The notes beneath the pieces are model-generated. The model saw only the letters and a list, made by a program, of their open reading frames with translations. It did no database searches and was not told the origin of the DNA. This document shows positions 8,820-15,935 of a stretch of DNA of 64,000 bases, piece after piece (the stretch's first letter is position 1; each line of letters opens with the position of its first letter). The translations under genes and the position numbers were made by a program. This DNA is from Demequina sp. NBRC 110054 (GTDB lineage: Bacteria > Actinomycetota > Actinomycetes > Actinomycetales > Demequinaceae), in NCBI RefSeq assembly GCF_002090115.1, contig NZ_BBRK01000004.1, positions 124,001 to 188,000 of the forward strand. The letters run 5' to 3'.

Positions 8820-10052
8820 GTGACGAGTTCGAGCGGGAGAAGTGGCCCCGCACGCCGCCACGGCGCACGTCAGCCGGGCCACGCGGTGCTGCGGATCGGC
8901 ACGATGCTCGTCGCCGCGGTGATGGGCTTCGTGCTCGTCGGCTACCAGGTGTTCGCCCACCTCGTCGAGGGTGAGTTCGACACGCACGACGTCACCGAGC
9001 TGATCAACGAGGTCGAGGCGACCGCGTCCGCATCTGCCGGTCCGGTCGACACCGACGCGGGCGACGACCTCAACATCCTGCTGATGGGCTCGGACACGCG
9101 CTCGGGGGACAACGCGGACGGCAACGGCGATGTCGGGGGCATGCGCAACGACACCACCGTGCTGCTGCACATCTCCGCGGACCGCACCCGAGTAGAGGCC
9201 ATCTCGATCCCCCGCGACCTCCAGGTGCAGGTGTCCGACTGCACGCTCTTCGACGGGACCACCGTGTACGGGTGGTACGGCGACTTCAACAACGCGTTCG
9301 CCAACGGGGGCACGCAGGGAAGCGCAGCCGAGGCCGCGGCCTGCACCATCAACACCGTGCAGGACCTCACCGGGGTCGCGATCGACCACTGGGCCGTGGT
9401 CGACTTCGAGGGCTTCAAGGACATGGTCGACGCGATCGGCGGCATCCCCATGTGCATCACGCAGGACATCTCCTCCAAGAAGGCCCACCTCTACCTCGAC
9501 GCGGGCGCGCAGGTCCTCGACGGAAAGCAGGCGCTCGCGTACGCGAGGCTGCGCACCGCCGAGGAGGGCGGGGTCTCCGGCTCCGACCTGCAGCGGATCA
9601 CGCGCCAGCAGGAGCTGCTGCGCCAGACGATCCGCACGCTGCTGGGCAAGAACATCCTCACCGACACGGACGAGATCACGCAGTTCGTCCGCGCCATGGC
9701 GAGCGCGATGACGATGGATGAGGAGCTCGGCGATCTCGAGTATCTGGAAGGGCTCGCGTGGAGCCTGCGCGGGCTCAGCATCGACGATGTCGTCTTCGCG
9801 ACGGTGCCGTGGGAGTACACCGAGGACTACCTCAACGTGGTCGCCACCGAGGACGCGGAGACCATGTGGGAGCAGCTTCGCAACGATGAGCCGCTCACCG
9901 TGGATGCGGAGGGCGACGCCTCGTCCGAGTGGGACACGGGGCACGGCGACGCCACGGCGACGCCCGAGGCGACGGCCAGCACCAGCGAGGATGCCGACGC
10001 GACGGACGACGAGTCCGTCGTCGACGACCTGCTCGCGGAGTGCGGCGCGTAG
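8820..10052 (+). CDS. LytR-CpsA-Psr (LCP) family glycopolymer transferase
   Basis: This 410-residue membrane-anchored LCP protein moves an undecaprenyl-linked glycopolymer onto peptidoglycan. It has one N-terminal transmembrane helix (about residues 24-45), a linker, and the LCP domain with LNILLMGSDTRSG, the conserved Arg-containing ISIPRDLQVQV, the NAFANGG segment and DVVDFEGF-like and RLR motifs (LAYARLRTAEEGG). The C-terminal 50 residues are acidic and Thr/Ala-rich. The GTG start lies two bases after the start site predicted from TAGGAT. It is the first of two LCP genes in tandem, divergent from whiB2, in the position held by cpsA in M. tuberculosis. The polymer substrate is unknown. Confidence 0.92.
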   Translation: MTSSSGRSGPARRHGARQPGHAVLRIGTMLVAAVMGFVLVGYQVFAHLVEGEFDTHDVTELINEVEATASASAGPVDTDAGDDLNILLMGSDTRSGDNADGNGDVGGMRNDTTVLLHISADRTRVEAISIPRDLQVQVSDCTLFDGTTVYGWYGDFNNAFANGGTQGSAAEAAACTINTVQDLTGVAIDHWAVVDFEGFKDMVDAIGGIPMCITQDISSKKAHLYLDAGAQVLDGKQALAYARLRTAEEGGVSGSDLQRITRQQELLRQTIRTLLGKNILTDTDEITQFVRAMASAMTMDEELGDLEYLEGLAWSLRGLSIDDVVFATVPWEYTEDYLNVVATEDAETMWEQLRNDEPLTVDAEGDASSEWDTGHGDATATPEATASTSEDADATDDESVVDDLLAECGA

Positions 10053-10137
10053 CGCGCTTCTGAGGCACCCAGGCGCCCCGCCACCGGACGCGTGAGGCAT
10101 CTGCCACACTCTGCGCATTCTCTGCGCTGGCACCGCA

Positions 10138-10143
10138 TAGAAT
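10138..10143 (+). promoter_or_regulatory. Candidate -10 element for the second LCP gene
   Basis: TAGAAT overlaps an ATG at 10142 and places transcription start near 10150, just ahead of the next in-frame ATG at 10154. This argues for 10154 as the true start. Confidence 0.4.
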
Positions 10144-10153
10144 GACGGCACTC

Positions 10154-11452
10154 ATGACGAAGACGAGCTTCAGCCGCGCGCGCCTGCGCCCGCGCCACGC
10201 CACCCGCCGACACCACGGAATCGTGATGTCCTCGGTCGCGTCGGTCACGCTCGCGGTCGTCGGCTTCTACGGCTCGTTCGGCTTCGCGAGCGCAGCCATG
10301 ATCCAGTGGAACGCCAACACCAAGGACATCAGCGCGATCGCGGGCGGCGGCGACGACGAGGGCGACGGCGCCGAGTACATCTCCTCCCCCGTCTCCTCCG
10401 GCGACTCCGACGACCCTGTCGACGAGAACGCTGGCGAGGACCTCAACATCCTCGTCATCGGGTCGGACGTCCGCTCTGGCGAGAACGAGAACATCGGCGG
10501 CTACGTCGACGGTGCCCGCGGCGACACGACGATCATCGTGCACATCTCCGCGGACCGCAGTCGCGTCGAGCTCGTCTCGATCCCGCGCGACACGCGCGTC
10601 GCGATCTCCACGTGCGAGTCGTTCGACGGTCAGACGCAGACGGGCTGGACCGCCAAGTTCAACACCGCGTTCTCGATCGGCTACGGCTTCAACAACGACC
10701 CCTCCGAGGCGGCCGCGTGCGTGATGCGCACGATCAACGACCTCACCGGCATCGAGTTCGACGGGCAGTACGTCGTCGCCGACTTCAGCGGCTTCCGCGA
10801 CATGGTCGACGCGCTCGGCGGCGTGCCGATGTGCATCCCCTACGACGTCTACTCGAAGAAGGCGAACCTCGACCTCGACGCGGGTGCGCAGGTGCTCAAC
10901 GGCAAGGAGGCCCTGGCCTGGGCCCGCGCCCGCACCGGCTACAACCTGGGTGACGGCACCGACCTCATGCGTATCGAGCGGCAGCAGCAGCTGATCGAGG
11001 CGATCATCGAGAAGGCGCTCAGCGTCAACGCGTTCACCGACGTCAGCGTCCTCACGAAGTTCGTCAAGGCCGCGACCGAGTCGTTCACGATGTCCGAGGA
11101 CTTCGGCTCCGTGACGTACGACTTCGGCCTGCTGTACTCGTTGCGCAACATCGACCTCGACAACGTCGTGATGACGACGACGCCGTGGGCGTACGCGGGC
11201 GACGGCTCTGGCGACGTGGTCCTCACGTCGGACGCCGAGGCGGTCTGGGCCGCGATCCGGGACGACTCCGGGCTCCAGGATGCGCTCGACGAGATCGACG
11301 ACGCCAACACGACAGAGGACGAGACCGACTCCTCCGAGCGCGCCGACCTCTCCGAGGACGAGTCGACGATGTACCTGCCGGTGCCCCCCGAGAAGTCCTA
11401 CAACATCAGCCGGGACACCGAAGAGGAGATCCTCGCGGCCTGCGAGGTCTGA
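10154..11452 (+). CDS. LytR-CpsA-Psr (LCP) family glycopolymer transferase
   Basis: This 432-residue LCP paralogue follows the first by about 100 bases. A basic N-terminus precedes one transmembrane segment (about residues 22-45), and then comes the LCP domain with LNILVIGSDVRSGE, IVHISADRSRVELVSIPRD, NTAFSIGYGFNN and AWARARTGYN. The two proteins are clearly homologous along the domain (for example KKANLDLDAGAQVLNGKEALAWAR against KKAHLYLDAGAQVLDGKQALAYAR, the latter split here by family variation). The ATG at 10142 adds four residues but overlaps the -10 hexamer, so 10154 is preferred. The acidic tail ends in EEEILAACEV. Division of labour with the first LCP gene is unknown. Confidence 0.9.
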   Translation: MTKTSFSRARLRPRHATRRHHGIVMSSVASVTLAVVGFYGSFGFASAAMIQWNANTKDISAIAGGGDDEGDGAEYISSPVSSGDSDDPVDENAGEDLNILVIGSDVRSGENENIGGYVDGARGDTTIIVHISADRSRVELVSIPRDTRVAISTCESFDGQTQTGWTAKFNTAFSIGYGFNNDPSEAAACVMRTINDLTGIEFDGQYVVADFSGFRDMVDALGGVPMCIPYDVYSKKANLDLDAGAQVLNGKEALAWARARTGYNLGDGTDLMRIERQQQLIEAIIEKALSVNAFTDVSVLTKFVKAATESFTMSEDFGSVTYDFGLLYSLRNIDLDNVVMTTTPWAYAGDGSGDVVLTSDAEAVWAAIRDDSGLQDALDEIDDANTTEDETDSSERADLSEDESTMYLPVPPEKSYNISRDTEEEILAACEV

Positions 11453-11469
11453 CACTCGCTGACCCCGGG

Positions 11470-11490
11470 GCTCCGGCCTCCGCCGGGAGC
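11470..11490. terminator. Candidate bidirectional terminator between LCP and purE
   Basis: A GCTCCGGC arm and a GCCGGGAGC arm around a CTCC loop form a short GC hairpin with one bulge in the 45-base gap between the convergent stops. Confidence 0.4.
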
Positions 11491-11497
11491 GGGACGT

Positions 11498-12004
11498 CTA
11501 CGCCCTGCGGAGCGCCTCGCCCTTGGCGTGAGCGGTCTCCCGCAGCGAGTCCTGGAAGCCCTCCATCTCGACCGTGAGACGACGGCCGAGCTCATCGGTG
11601 CCCGAGGCGAGCATGCGCACGGCCAGCAGTCCGGCGTTGCGCGCGCCCGCGATCGACACGGTCGCGACGGGCACGCCCGCGGGCATCTGGACGATGCTGA
11701 GCAGCGAGTCCATGCCGTCGAGGTGCTTCAGCGGGACGGGCACGCCCACGACGGGCAGGGTCGTCACCGAGGCGAGCATGCCCGGCAGATGGGCGGCTCC
11801 GCCAGCGCCAGCGATGATGACCCGCAGGCCGCGTTCCGCCGCCGAGCGGCCGTACGCGATCATCTCCTCGGGCATGCGGTGCGCGGAGACCACGTCCTTC
11901 TCGAACGGGATCGAGAACTCGGCGAGGGCCTCCCCCGCCGCCTGCATCACGGGCCAGTCGGAGTCCGACCCCATCACGATCCCGACGATCGGCTGCTCGC
12001 TCAT
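11498..12004 (-). CDS. purE: N5-carboxyaminoimidazole ribonucleotide mutase
   Basis: This 168-residue cytosolic enzyme of de novo purine synthesis converts N5-CAIR (made by PurK) to CAIR. The phosphate-binding loop [12 protein letters not shown] (residues 7-18), the SAHRMPE motif (near 40-46) with its catalytic His, and the [11 protein letters not shown] loop (near 66-76) are all intact. The length is normal for bacterial class I PurE. Its ATG overlaps the purK stop by four bases (TCAT on the plus strand), so purK-purE is a translationally coupled pair. Confidence 0.96.
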   Translation of the reverse strand: MSEQPIVGIVMGSDSDWPVMQAAGEALAEFSIPFEKDVVSAHRMPEEMIAYGRSAAERGLRVIIAGAGGAAHLPGMLASVTTLPVVGVPVPLKHLDGMDSLLSIVQMPAGVPVATVSIAGARNAGLLAVRMLASGTDELGRRLTVEMEGFQDSLRETAHAKGEALRRA

Positions 12005-13146
12005 GCCGCACCTCCGTCCCTCACGATAGCGGCGGCGGCGACAGCACGGCGGTAGACGTCGTCCGCGTCCTCGCCTGTGACGTTCACGTGCCCCACCTTG
12101 CGACCAGGCCGGACCTCCTTGCCGTACAGGTGGATCTTCGCCCCCGCATCGTCCACGTCCGCGAGAGCGGTCGGGAGGTCCTCGCGTGCGCCCCCGAGCA
12201 CGTTCGCCATCACGGTGACGGGCGCGAGCGCCTCGGTCGACCCGAGCGGCAGGTCGAGCACCGCGCGCAGGTGCTGCTCGAACTGGCTCGTCACCGCGCC
12301 GTCCTGGGTCCAGTGGCCGGAGTTGTGCGGGCGCATCGCGAGCTCGTTGATCAGCACATGCTCGCCCGTGTCGAACATCTCAACCGCGAGCACCCCGACG
12401 ACGCCCAGCTCGGTCGCGACGCGAGCGGCGACGGCGCGGGCCTCGTCCGACTCGTCGTCGGTGAGGCCGGGCGCCGGGGCGATCACCTCGGAGCAGACTC
12501 CGTCGCGCTGGATCGACTCGACGACGGGCCACGTCACGACCGCGCCGGACGGCCGCCGCGCGGCAAGCGCCGCGAGCTCGCGGGTGTACGGCACCTTGGC
12601 CTCGATGAGGACCCGGGGACCTCCGTCGGCCGCCGCCGCGAGCCAGTCGGAGGCCTCGGCGGCGTCGCGGACGATGCGGACGCCCTTGCCGTCGTAGCCG
12701 CCGCGCGCGGTCTTGAGGACCGCCTCTCCCCCGTGGGAGGACAGGAACGATGCGACCTCGGCCTCCGTGGTCACCGGCGCCCAGTCGGGGTTCGGCAGCC
12801 CGAGCGCGTCCATGCGCACGCGCATCTCGATCTTGTCCTGCGCGAAGGTGAGCGCACCGAGGCCCGGAAGCGCGGGGACTCCGACGGCCTCCGCCGCCGC
12901 GAACACCTCGGCGGGGATGTGCTCGTGCTCCCACGTGAGCACAGAGGGCCGGGGCTCGGAGAGCAGCGCCGCGACGGCCTCGGGGTCGGACGGCACTCCG
13001 ACGACGGTCTCATGGGCGGGCAGCGCGGAGGCGGCGGCTGGCGACTCGACGAGCACGCGCAGGATCACGCCGAGCTCGGTCGCGGCGGGCGCCATCATGC
13101 GCGCCAGCTGGCCGCCGCCGACGACGGCGACGATAGGCGGGGTCAT
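12001..13146 (-). CDS. purK: 5-(carboxyamino)imidazole ribonucleotide synthase
   Basis: This 381-residue ATP-grasp enzyme carboxylates AIR to N5-CAIR with ATP and bicarbonate. The N-terminal nucleotide motif [14 protein letters not shown] is followed by the ATP-grasp features [20 protein letters not shown] (glycine-rich lid near residue 150) and [16 protein letters not shown], with the active-site residues near 270. The ATG at 13146 falls exactly at the start site predicted from a TAGTTT hexamer, so the message is probably leaderless. It is divergent from the GtrA gene with only 32 bases between start codons. The arrangement purE-purK-GtrA matches M. tuberculosis Rv3275c-Rv3277. Confidence 0.96.
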   Translation of the reverse strand: MTPPIVAVVGGGQLARMMAPAATELGVILRVLVESPAAASALPAHETVVGVPSDPEAVAALLSEPRPSVLTWEHEHIPAEVFAAAEAVGVPALPGLGALTFAQDKIEMRVRMDALGLPNPDWAPVTTEAEVASFLSSHGGEAVLKTARGGYDGKGVRIVRDAAEASDWLAAAADGGPRVLIEAKVPYTRELAALAARRPSGAVVTWPVVESIQRDGVCSEVIAPAPGLTDDESDEARAVAARVATELGVVGVLAVEMFDTGEHVLINELAMRPHNSGHWTQDGAVTSQFEQHLRAVLDLPLGSTEALAPVTVMANVLGGAREDLPTALADVDDAGAKIHLYGKEVRPGRKVGHVNVTGEDADDVYRRAVAAAAIVRDGGAA

Positions 13147-13152
13147 GGGTCA

Positions 13153-13158
13153 AAACTA
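13153..13158 (-). promoter_or_regulatory. Candidate -10 element for purK
   Basis: TAGTTT on the minus strand leaves a six-base gap before the purK ATG, so +1 is predicted to be the A of the start codon. Confidence 0.5.
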
Positions 13159-13164
13159 CCCGCG

Positions 13165-13170
13165 TAAAAT
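13165..13170 (+). promoter_or_regulatory. Candidate -10 element for the GtrA gene
   Basis: TAAAAT, a close -10 match, ends eight bases before the ATG at 13179. It lies seven bases from the purK -10 on the opposite strand. Confidence 0.5.
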
Positions 13171-13178
13171 GCTGTGGC

Positions 13179-13727
13179 ATGACGATCGTGGCCTGGGTGC
13201 GTTCGCGAGCGGGCGAGCTCGCGCGCTTCGCCACGGTCGGGGTCGTGGGCGTGTTCGTCAACCTCGGCACGTTCAACCTGCTCCGCCTCGGCCCATTCGC
13301 GCCCGACGCGGAGATCGGCGGGGACGACGACCGCGTCGTCACCGCGAAGCTGATCGCGACGCTCGTCTCGATCGCCTTCGCGTGGGTCGCGCACCGCGGG
13401 TGGACCTTCCGCGGCATGAGCGTCCACAAGCCCGGCCACGAGGCGCTGATGTTCCTCGTGGTGAACGGCGCCGCGCTCCTGATCGAGTCCGGCACGGTCG
13501 GGGTGTCCCACCACGTGCTCGGGCTCACGTCACCGCTCGCGGACAACATCGCCGCGATGATCGGCATCGGGTTGGGCACGATCGCGCGCTATGGGGCGTA
13601 CCGGCTGTTCCTGTTCAAGGACCCCGAGGACAGGGACGATGTGTCCGGCACCGTCGTCGCATCAGGGACGGGCGTCGCGAAGCCGGGCGACGCATCGTCC
13701 CTGGTCGCCGACGAGCCCCGCCCCTAG
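13179..13727 (+). CDS. GtrA-like membrane protein
   Basis: This 182-residue polytopic protein has four predicted transmembrane segments (about residues 14-32, 58-78, 92-112 and 120-142). It shows the GtrA signature FATVGVVGVFVNLGTFNLLR and the terminal FGAYRLFLFK-like helix end (ARYGAYRLFLFKD). GtrA proteins are thought to move polyprenyl-linked sugars across the membrane or help their transfer, which fits the surrounding envelope genes. The soluble C-terminal tail of about 45 residues is not conserved and contains a copy of the decamer GCATCGTCCC (13692-13701). The gene appears leaderless. Confidence 0.85.
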   Translation: MTIVAWVRSRAGELARFATVGVVGVFVNLGTFNLLRLGPFAPDAEIGGDDDRVVTAKLIATLVSIAFAWVAHRGWTFRGMSVHKPGHEALMFLVVNGAALLIESGTVGVSHHVLGLTSPLADNIAAMIGIGLGTIARYGAYRLFLFKDPEDRDDVSGTVVASGTGVAKPGDASSLVADEPRP

Positions 13728-13750
13728 CCCGGCCCTGGCCCGTCCGCGCC

Positions 13751-13806
13751 CTGGAATCGCACCAGGCCCGGAAACCGCCTGGTTCCCAGGCCTGGTGCGA
13801 TTCCAG
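13751..13806. terminator. Perfect 18-bp inverted repeat, probable bidirectional terminator
   Basis: Arms 13751-13768 and 13789-13806 are exact reverse complements. The 20-base centre can itself pair (GGAAACC with GGTTCC, one bulge), giving a nearly continuous long hairpin. It sits between the convergent GtrA and kinase stops. There is no T tract on either side. Confidence 0.6.
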
Positions 13807-13822
13807 GAGACATCCGTCTCCC

Positions 13823-15145
13823 CTAGCCCCTGCCCCACACCCAGCGGGTGCGCTGCTTGAGCGCGCGCCCGTGCGGGACCACCTTCTCGAGGTCGACCAT
13901 CTGCGGCACGCCCTGGAGGAACACCGAGAACACCGCGGGGCGGCGCTGCGACAGCTCGAGGCGGCCGCCGTCGGCCGTGACGAGGTCGCGCGCGAGCGCG
14001 AGGCCCAGGCCATGGCCCCTGCCGGAGGTCACCTCGCGCTCGAAGATCCGCGGCGCGAGGTCGTCTGGCACCCCGTCGCCCTCGTCCCTGACCTCGAGCA
14101 CGATCGCGTGACTCGAGCCGGACTCGCGCGCGGAGACGGTCGTCGTGCCTCCTCCGTGGTGCAGCGAGTTCTCGATGAGCGTGGCGAGCACCTGCGCGAG
14201 GCCGCCCGGCGTCGCGAAGACGGAGCTGTCCGTGTCCTCGATCGTGAGCCTGCGACCCGCCTTCGCGAACGTCGCGGCCCACTCCTCGCGCTGCTGGCTG
14301 AAGACCTCGTCGAGCGACAGCAGCTCGGTGCCCGCGCCGAGCGCGCGCTTCGAACGCCCCAGCAGGTCGTCGACCACGCCGACGAGCCGCTCGACCTGCT
14401 CGAGCGAGGCCTCGGCCTCCTCGCGCACCTCGTCGCGATCCGTCATGAGCGAGATCTCCTCGAGCCGCATCGTGAGGGCCGTGAGAGGGGTGCGCAGCTG
14501 GTGGGAGGCGTCGGAGGCGAACTGGCGCTCCGCGGCCAGCCGCGCGGCCATGCGATCGGCCGAGCGCGAGAGCTCCTCGGCGACGAGGTCGATCTCCTCG
14601 ACCCCCGTGCGCTCGAGGCGCGGTCGCGTCTGGCCAGAGCCGACCTGCTCGGCGGAGGCCGCGAGGTACACGAGCGGCCGGCTGAGGCGCTCGGCCTGCC
14701 ATGAGGCCATCGCGATGCCCGCGACGATCGCGACGAATGCGACGGCGAAGACGAGCCCCACCAGCTGAGCCGCGTCAAGGAAGACGTCCCACCACGCGAC
14801 GTACATCTTCACGAACACGCCCGAGCTCGCGACATACGAGCCGACGAGCGCAGGATCCGGCTGCTCCCCCGCCGACAGCTCGGTGCCGTCAGGCAGCGTG
14901 ACGACCATGTACTTGGGGGCGCCGCGCGCCTCGGACACGAAGGCCTCGAGCGTGCGCTCGTCGATCGTGTCGTTGAGGTCGTAACGCACCTCGATCGCGC
15001 GCGAGGCGGTCGAGGCGCGCAGGCCGAGGTCCTGCTCCGCGGAGCTGAAGATCAGCTGGGCCGCGGCGACGCCGAGGGGGATGCCGAGAAGGACCACCGC
15101 GACCAGGAGCGCGGAGACGGTGGCCTGGAGCAGCTTGCGCCGCAC
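13823..15145 (-). CDS. Two-component sensor histidine kinase
   Basis: This 440-residue membrane kinase has TM1 at about residues 8-30, an extracytoplasmic sensor of about 95 residues, TM2 at about 127-150, a HAMP linker, then HisKA with the H-box FASDASHQLRTPLTAL (phospho-His near residue 216) and HATPase_c. The N box reads LIENSLHHG, the G1 box EVRDEGDGVPDD and the G2 region GRGHGLGLALARDL. The GTG start is nine bases after the stop of the upstream response regulator gene, so the two form an operon. The regulated process is unknown; the adjacent genes suggest an envelope role (inference). Confidence 0.92.
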   Translation of the reverse strand: MRRKLLQATVSALLVAVVLLGIPLGVAAAQLIFSSAEQDLGLRASTASRAIEVRYDLNDTIDERTLEAFVSEARGAPKYMVVTLPDGTELSAGEQPDPALVGSYVASSGVFVKMYVAWWDVFLDAAQLVGLVFAVAFVAIVAGIAMASWQAERLSRPLVYLAASAEQVGSGQTRPRLERTGVEEIDLVAEELSRSADRMAARLAAERQFASDASHQLRTPLTALTMRLEEISLMTDRDEVREEAEASLEQVERLVGVVDDLLGRSKRALGAGTELLSLDEVFSQQREEWAATFAKAGRRLTIEDTDSSVFATPGGLAQVLATLIENSLHHGGGTTTVSARESGSSHAIVLEVRDEGDGVPDDLAPRIFEREVTSGRGHGLGLALARDLVTADGGRLELSQRRPAVFSVFLQGVPQMVDLEKVVPHGRALKQRTRWVWGRG

Positions 15146-15154
15146 GGCGCGGGC

Positions 15155-15832
15155 CTAGTCGCCGCTCTCGAAGCGGAAGCCCATCCCCCGCACCGTGGTG
15201 ATGTAGCGGGGATTCGCGGCGTCGTCGCCCAGCTTGCGGCGCAGCCAGGACACGTGCATGTCGAGGGTCTTCGACGGCGCGCCCGACTCCGCCTCCCACA
15301 CCTCACGCATGAGGGCGTCGCGGGAGACGACCGAGCCGGCGTTGGTCACGAGCGCCTGGAGGAGCTCGAACTCCTTCGAGCTGAGCTGGAGCTCGCTCTC
15401 GCCGAGGAAGGCGCGGTGGCCCGCGACATCCACGCGCACGTCGCGCGCAGAGATCTCTCCCACGGTGTCGGCACCCGCGCGGCGGCGCAGCAGCGCGCGG
15501 ACGCGGGCGAGGAGCTCTGCCAGACGGAAGGGCTTGGTGACGTAGTCGTCGGCGCCAGCGTCCAGGCCGACCACGAGATCGACCTCGTCCGCGCGCGCAG
15601 TGAGCATCAGGATGGGCACCTGGAGGCCCTTGTCACGGATGCGACGTGCGACGTCGACGCCATCGATATCGGGCAGGCCAAGATCGAGGATCACCAGGTC
15701 GGCATCCTCCGCGGCCCCAACACCTTCGGTACCGGTGCCACACCACTCGACGTCGTAGCCTTCTCTGGTCAAAGCCCGGGTCAAGGGTTCCGAAATGGTG
15801 GGGTCATCTTCGACCAAGACAATGCGGGTCAT
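15155..15832 (-). CDS. OmpR/PhoB-family response regulator
   Basis: This 225-residue regulator has a receiver domain (IVLVEDDPTI, phospho-Asp in VILDLGLPDIDG near residue 50, Thr in MLTAR, Lys in YVTKPF) and a winged-helix DNA-binding domain from about residue 128 (SKEFELLQALV, VSRDALMREVW, TLDMHVSWLRRKLG, ITTVRGMGFRF). The ATG at 15832 coincides with the start site predicted from a TATCGT hexamer, which rules out the long in-frame extension upstream. It is the first gene of the regulator-kinase operon and is divergent from a polytopic membrane protein gene that may be a target. Confidence 0.95.
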   Translation of the reverse strand: MTRIVLVEDDPTISEPLTRALTREGYDVEWCGTGTEGVGAAEDADLVILDLGLPDIDGVDVARRIRDKGLQVPILMLTARADEVDLVVGLDAGADDYVTKPFRLAELLARVRALLRRRAGADTVGEISARDVRVDVAGHRAFLGESELQLSSKEFELLQALVTNAGSVVSRDALMREVWEAESGAPSKTLDMHVSWLRRKLGDDAANPRYITTVRGMGFRFESGD

Positions 15833-15838
15833 GAGGAC

Positions 15839-15844
15839 ACGATA
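15839..15844 (-). promoter_or_regulatory. Candidate -10 element for the response regulator
   Basis: TATCGT on the minus strand leaves a six-base gap to the ATG at 15832, predicting a leaderless transcript. Confidence 0.5.
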
Positions 15845-15921
15845 CCGCCGGGGCCTCTCAATGCAAGGTTCTCCGCAGCCCAAGTTCCTCACGGGCTCGT
15901 CGAGGCACGGCATGTCGCCAG

Positions 15922-15927
15922 TAGGCT
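15922..15927 (+). promoter_or_regulatory. Candidate -10 element for the polytopic membrane protein
   Basis: TAGGCT ends eight bases before the ATG at 15936. The whole divergent control region is only 103 bases. Confidence 0.4.
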
Positions 15928-15935
15928 CGGGAACC

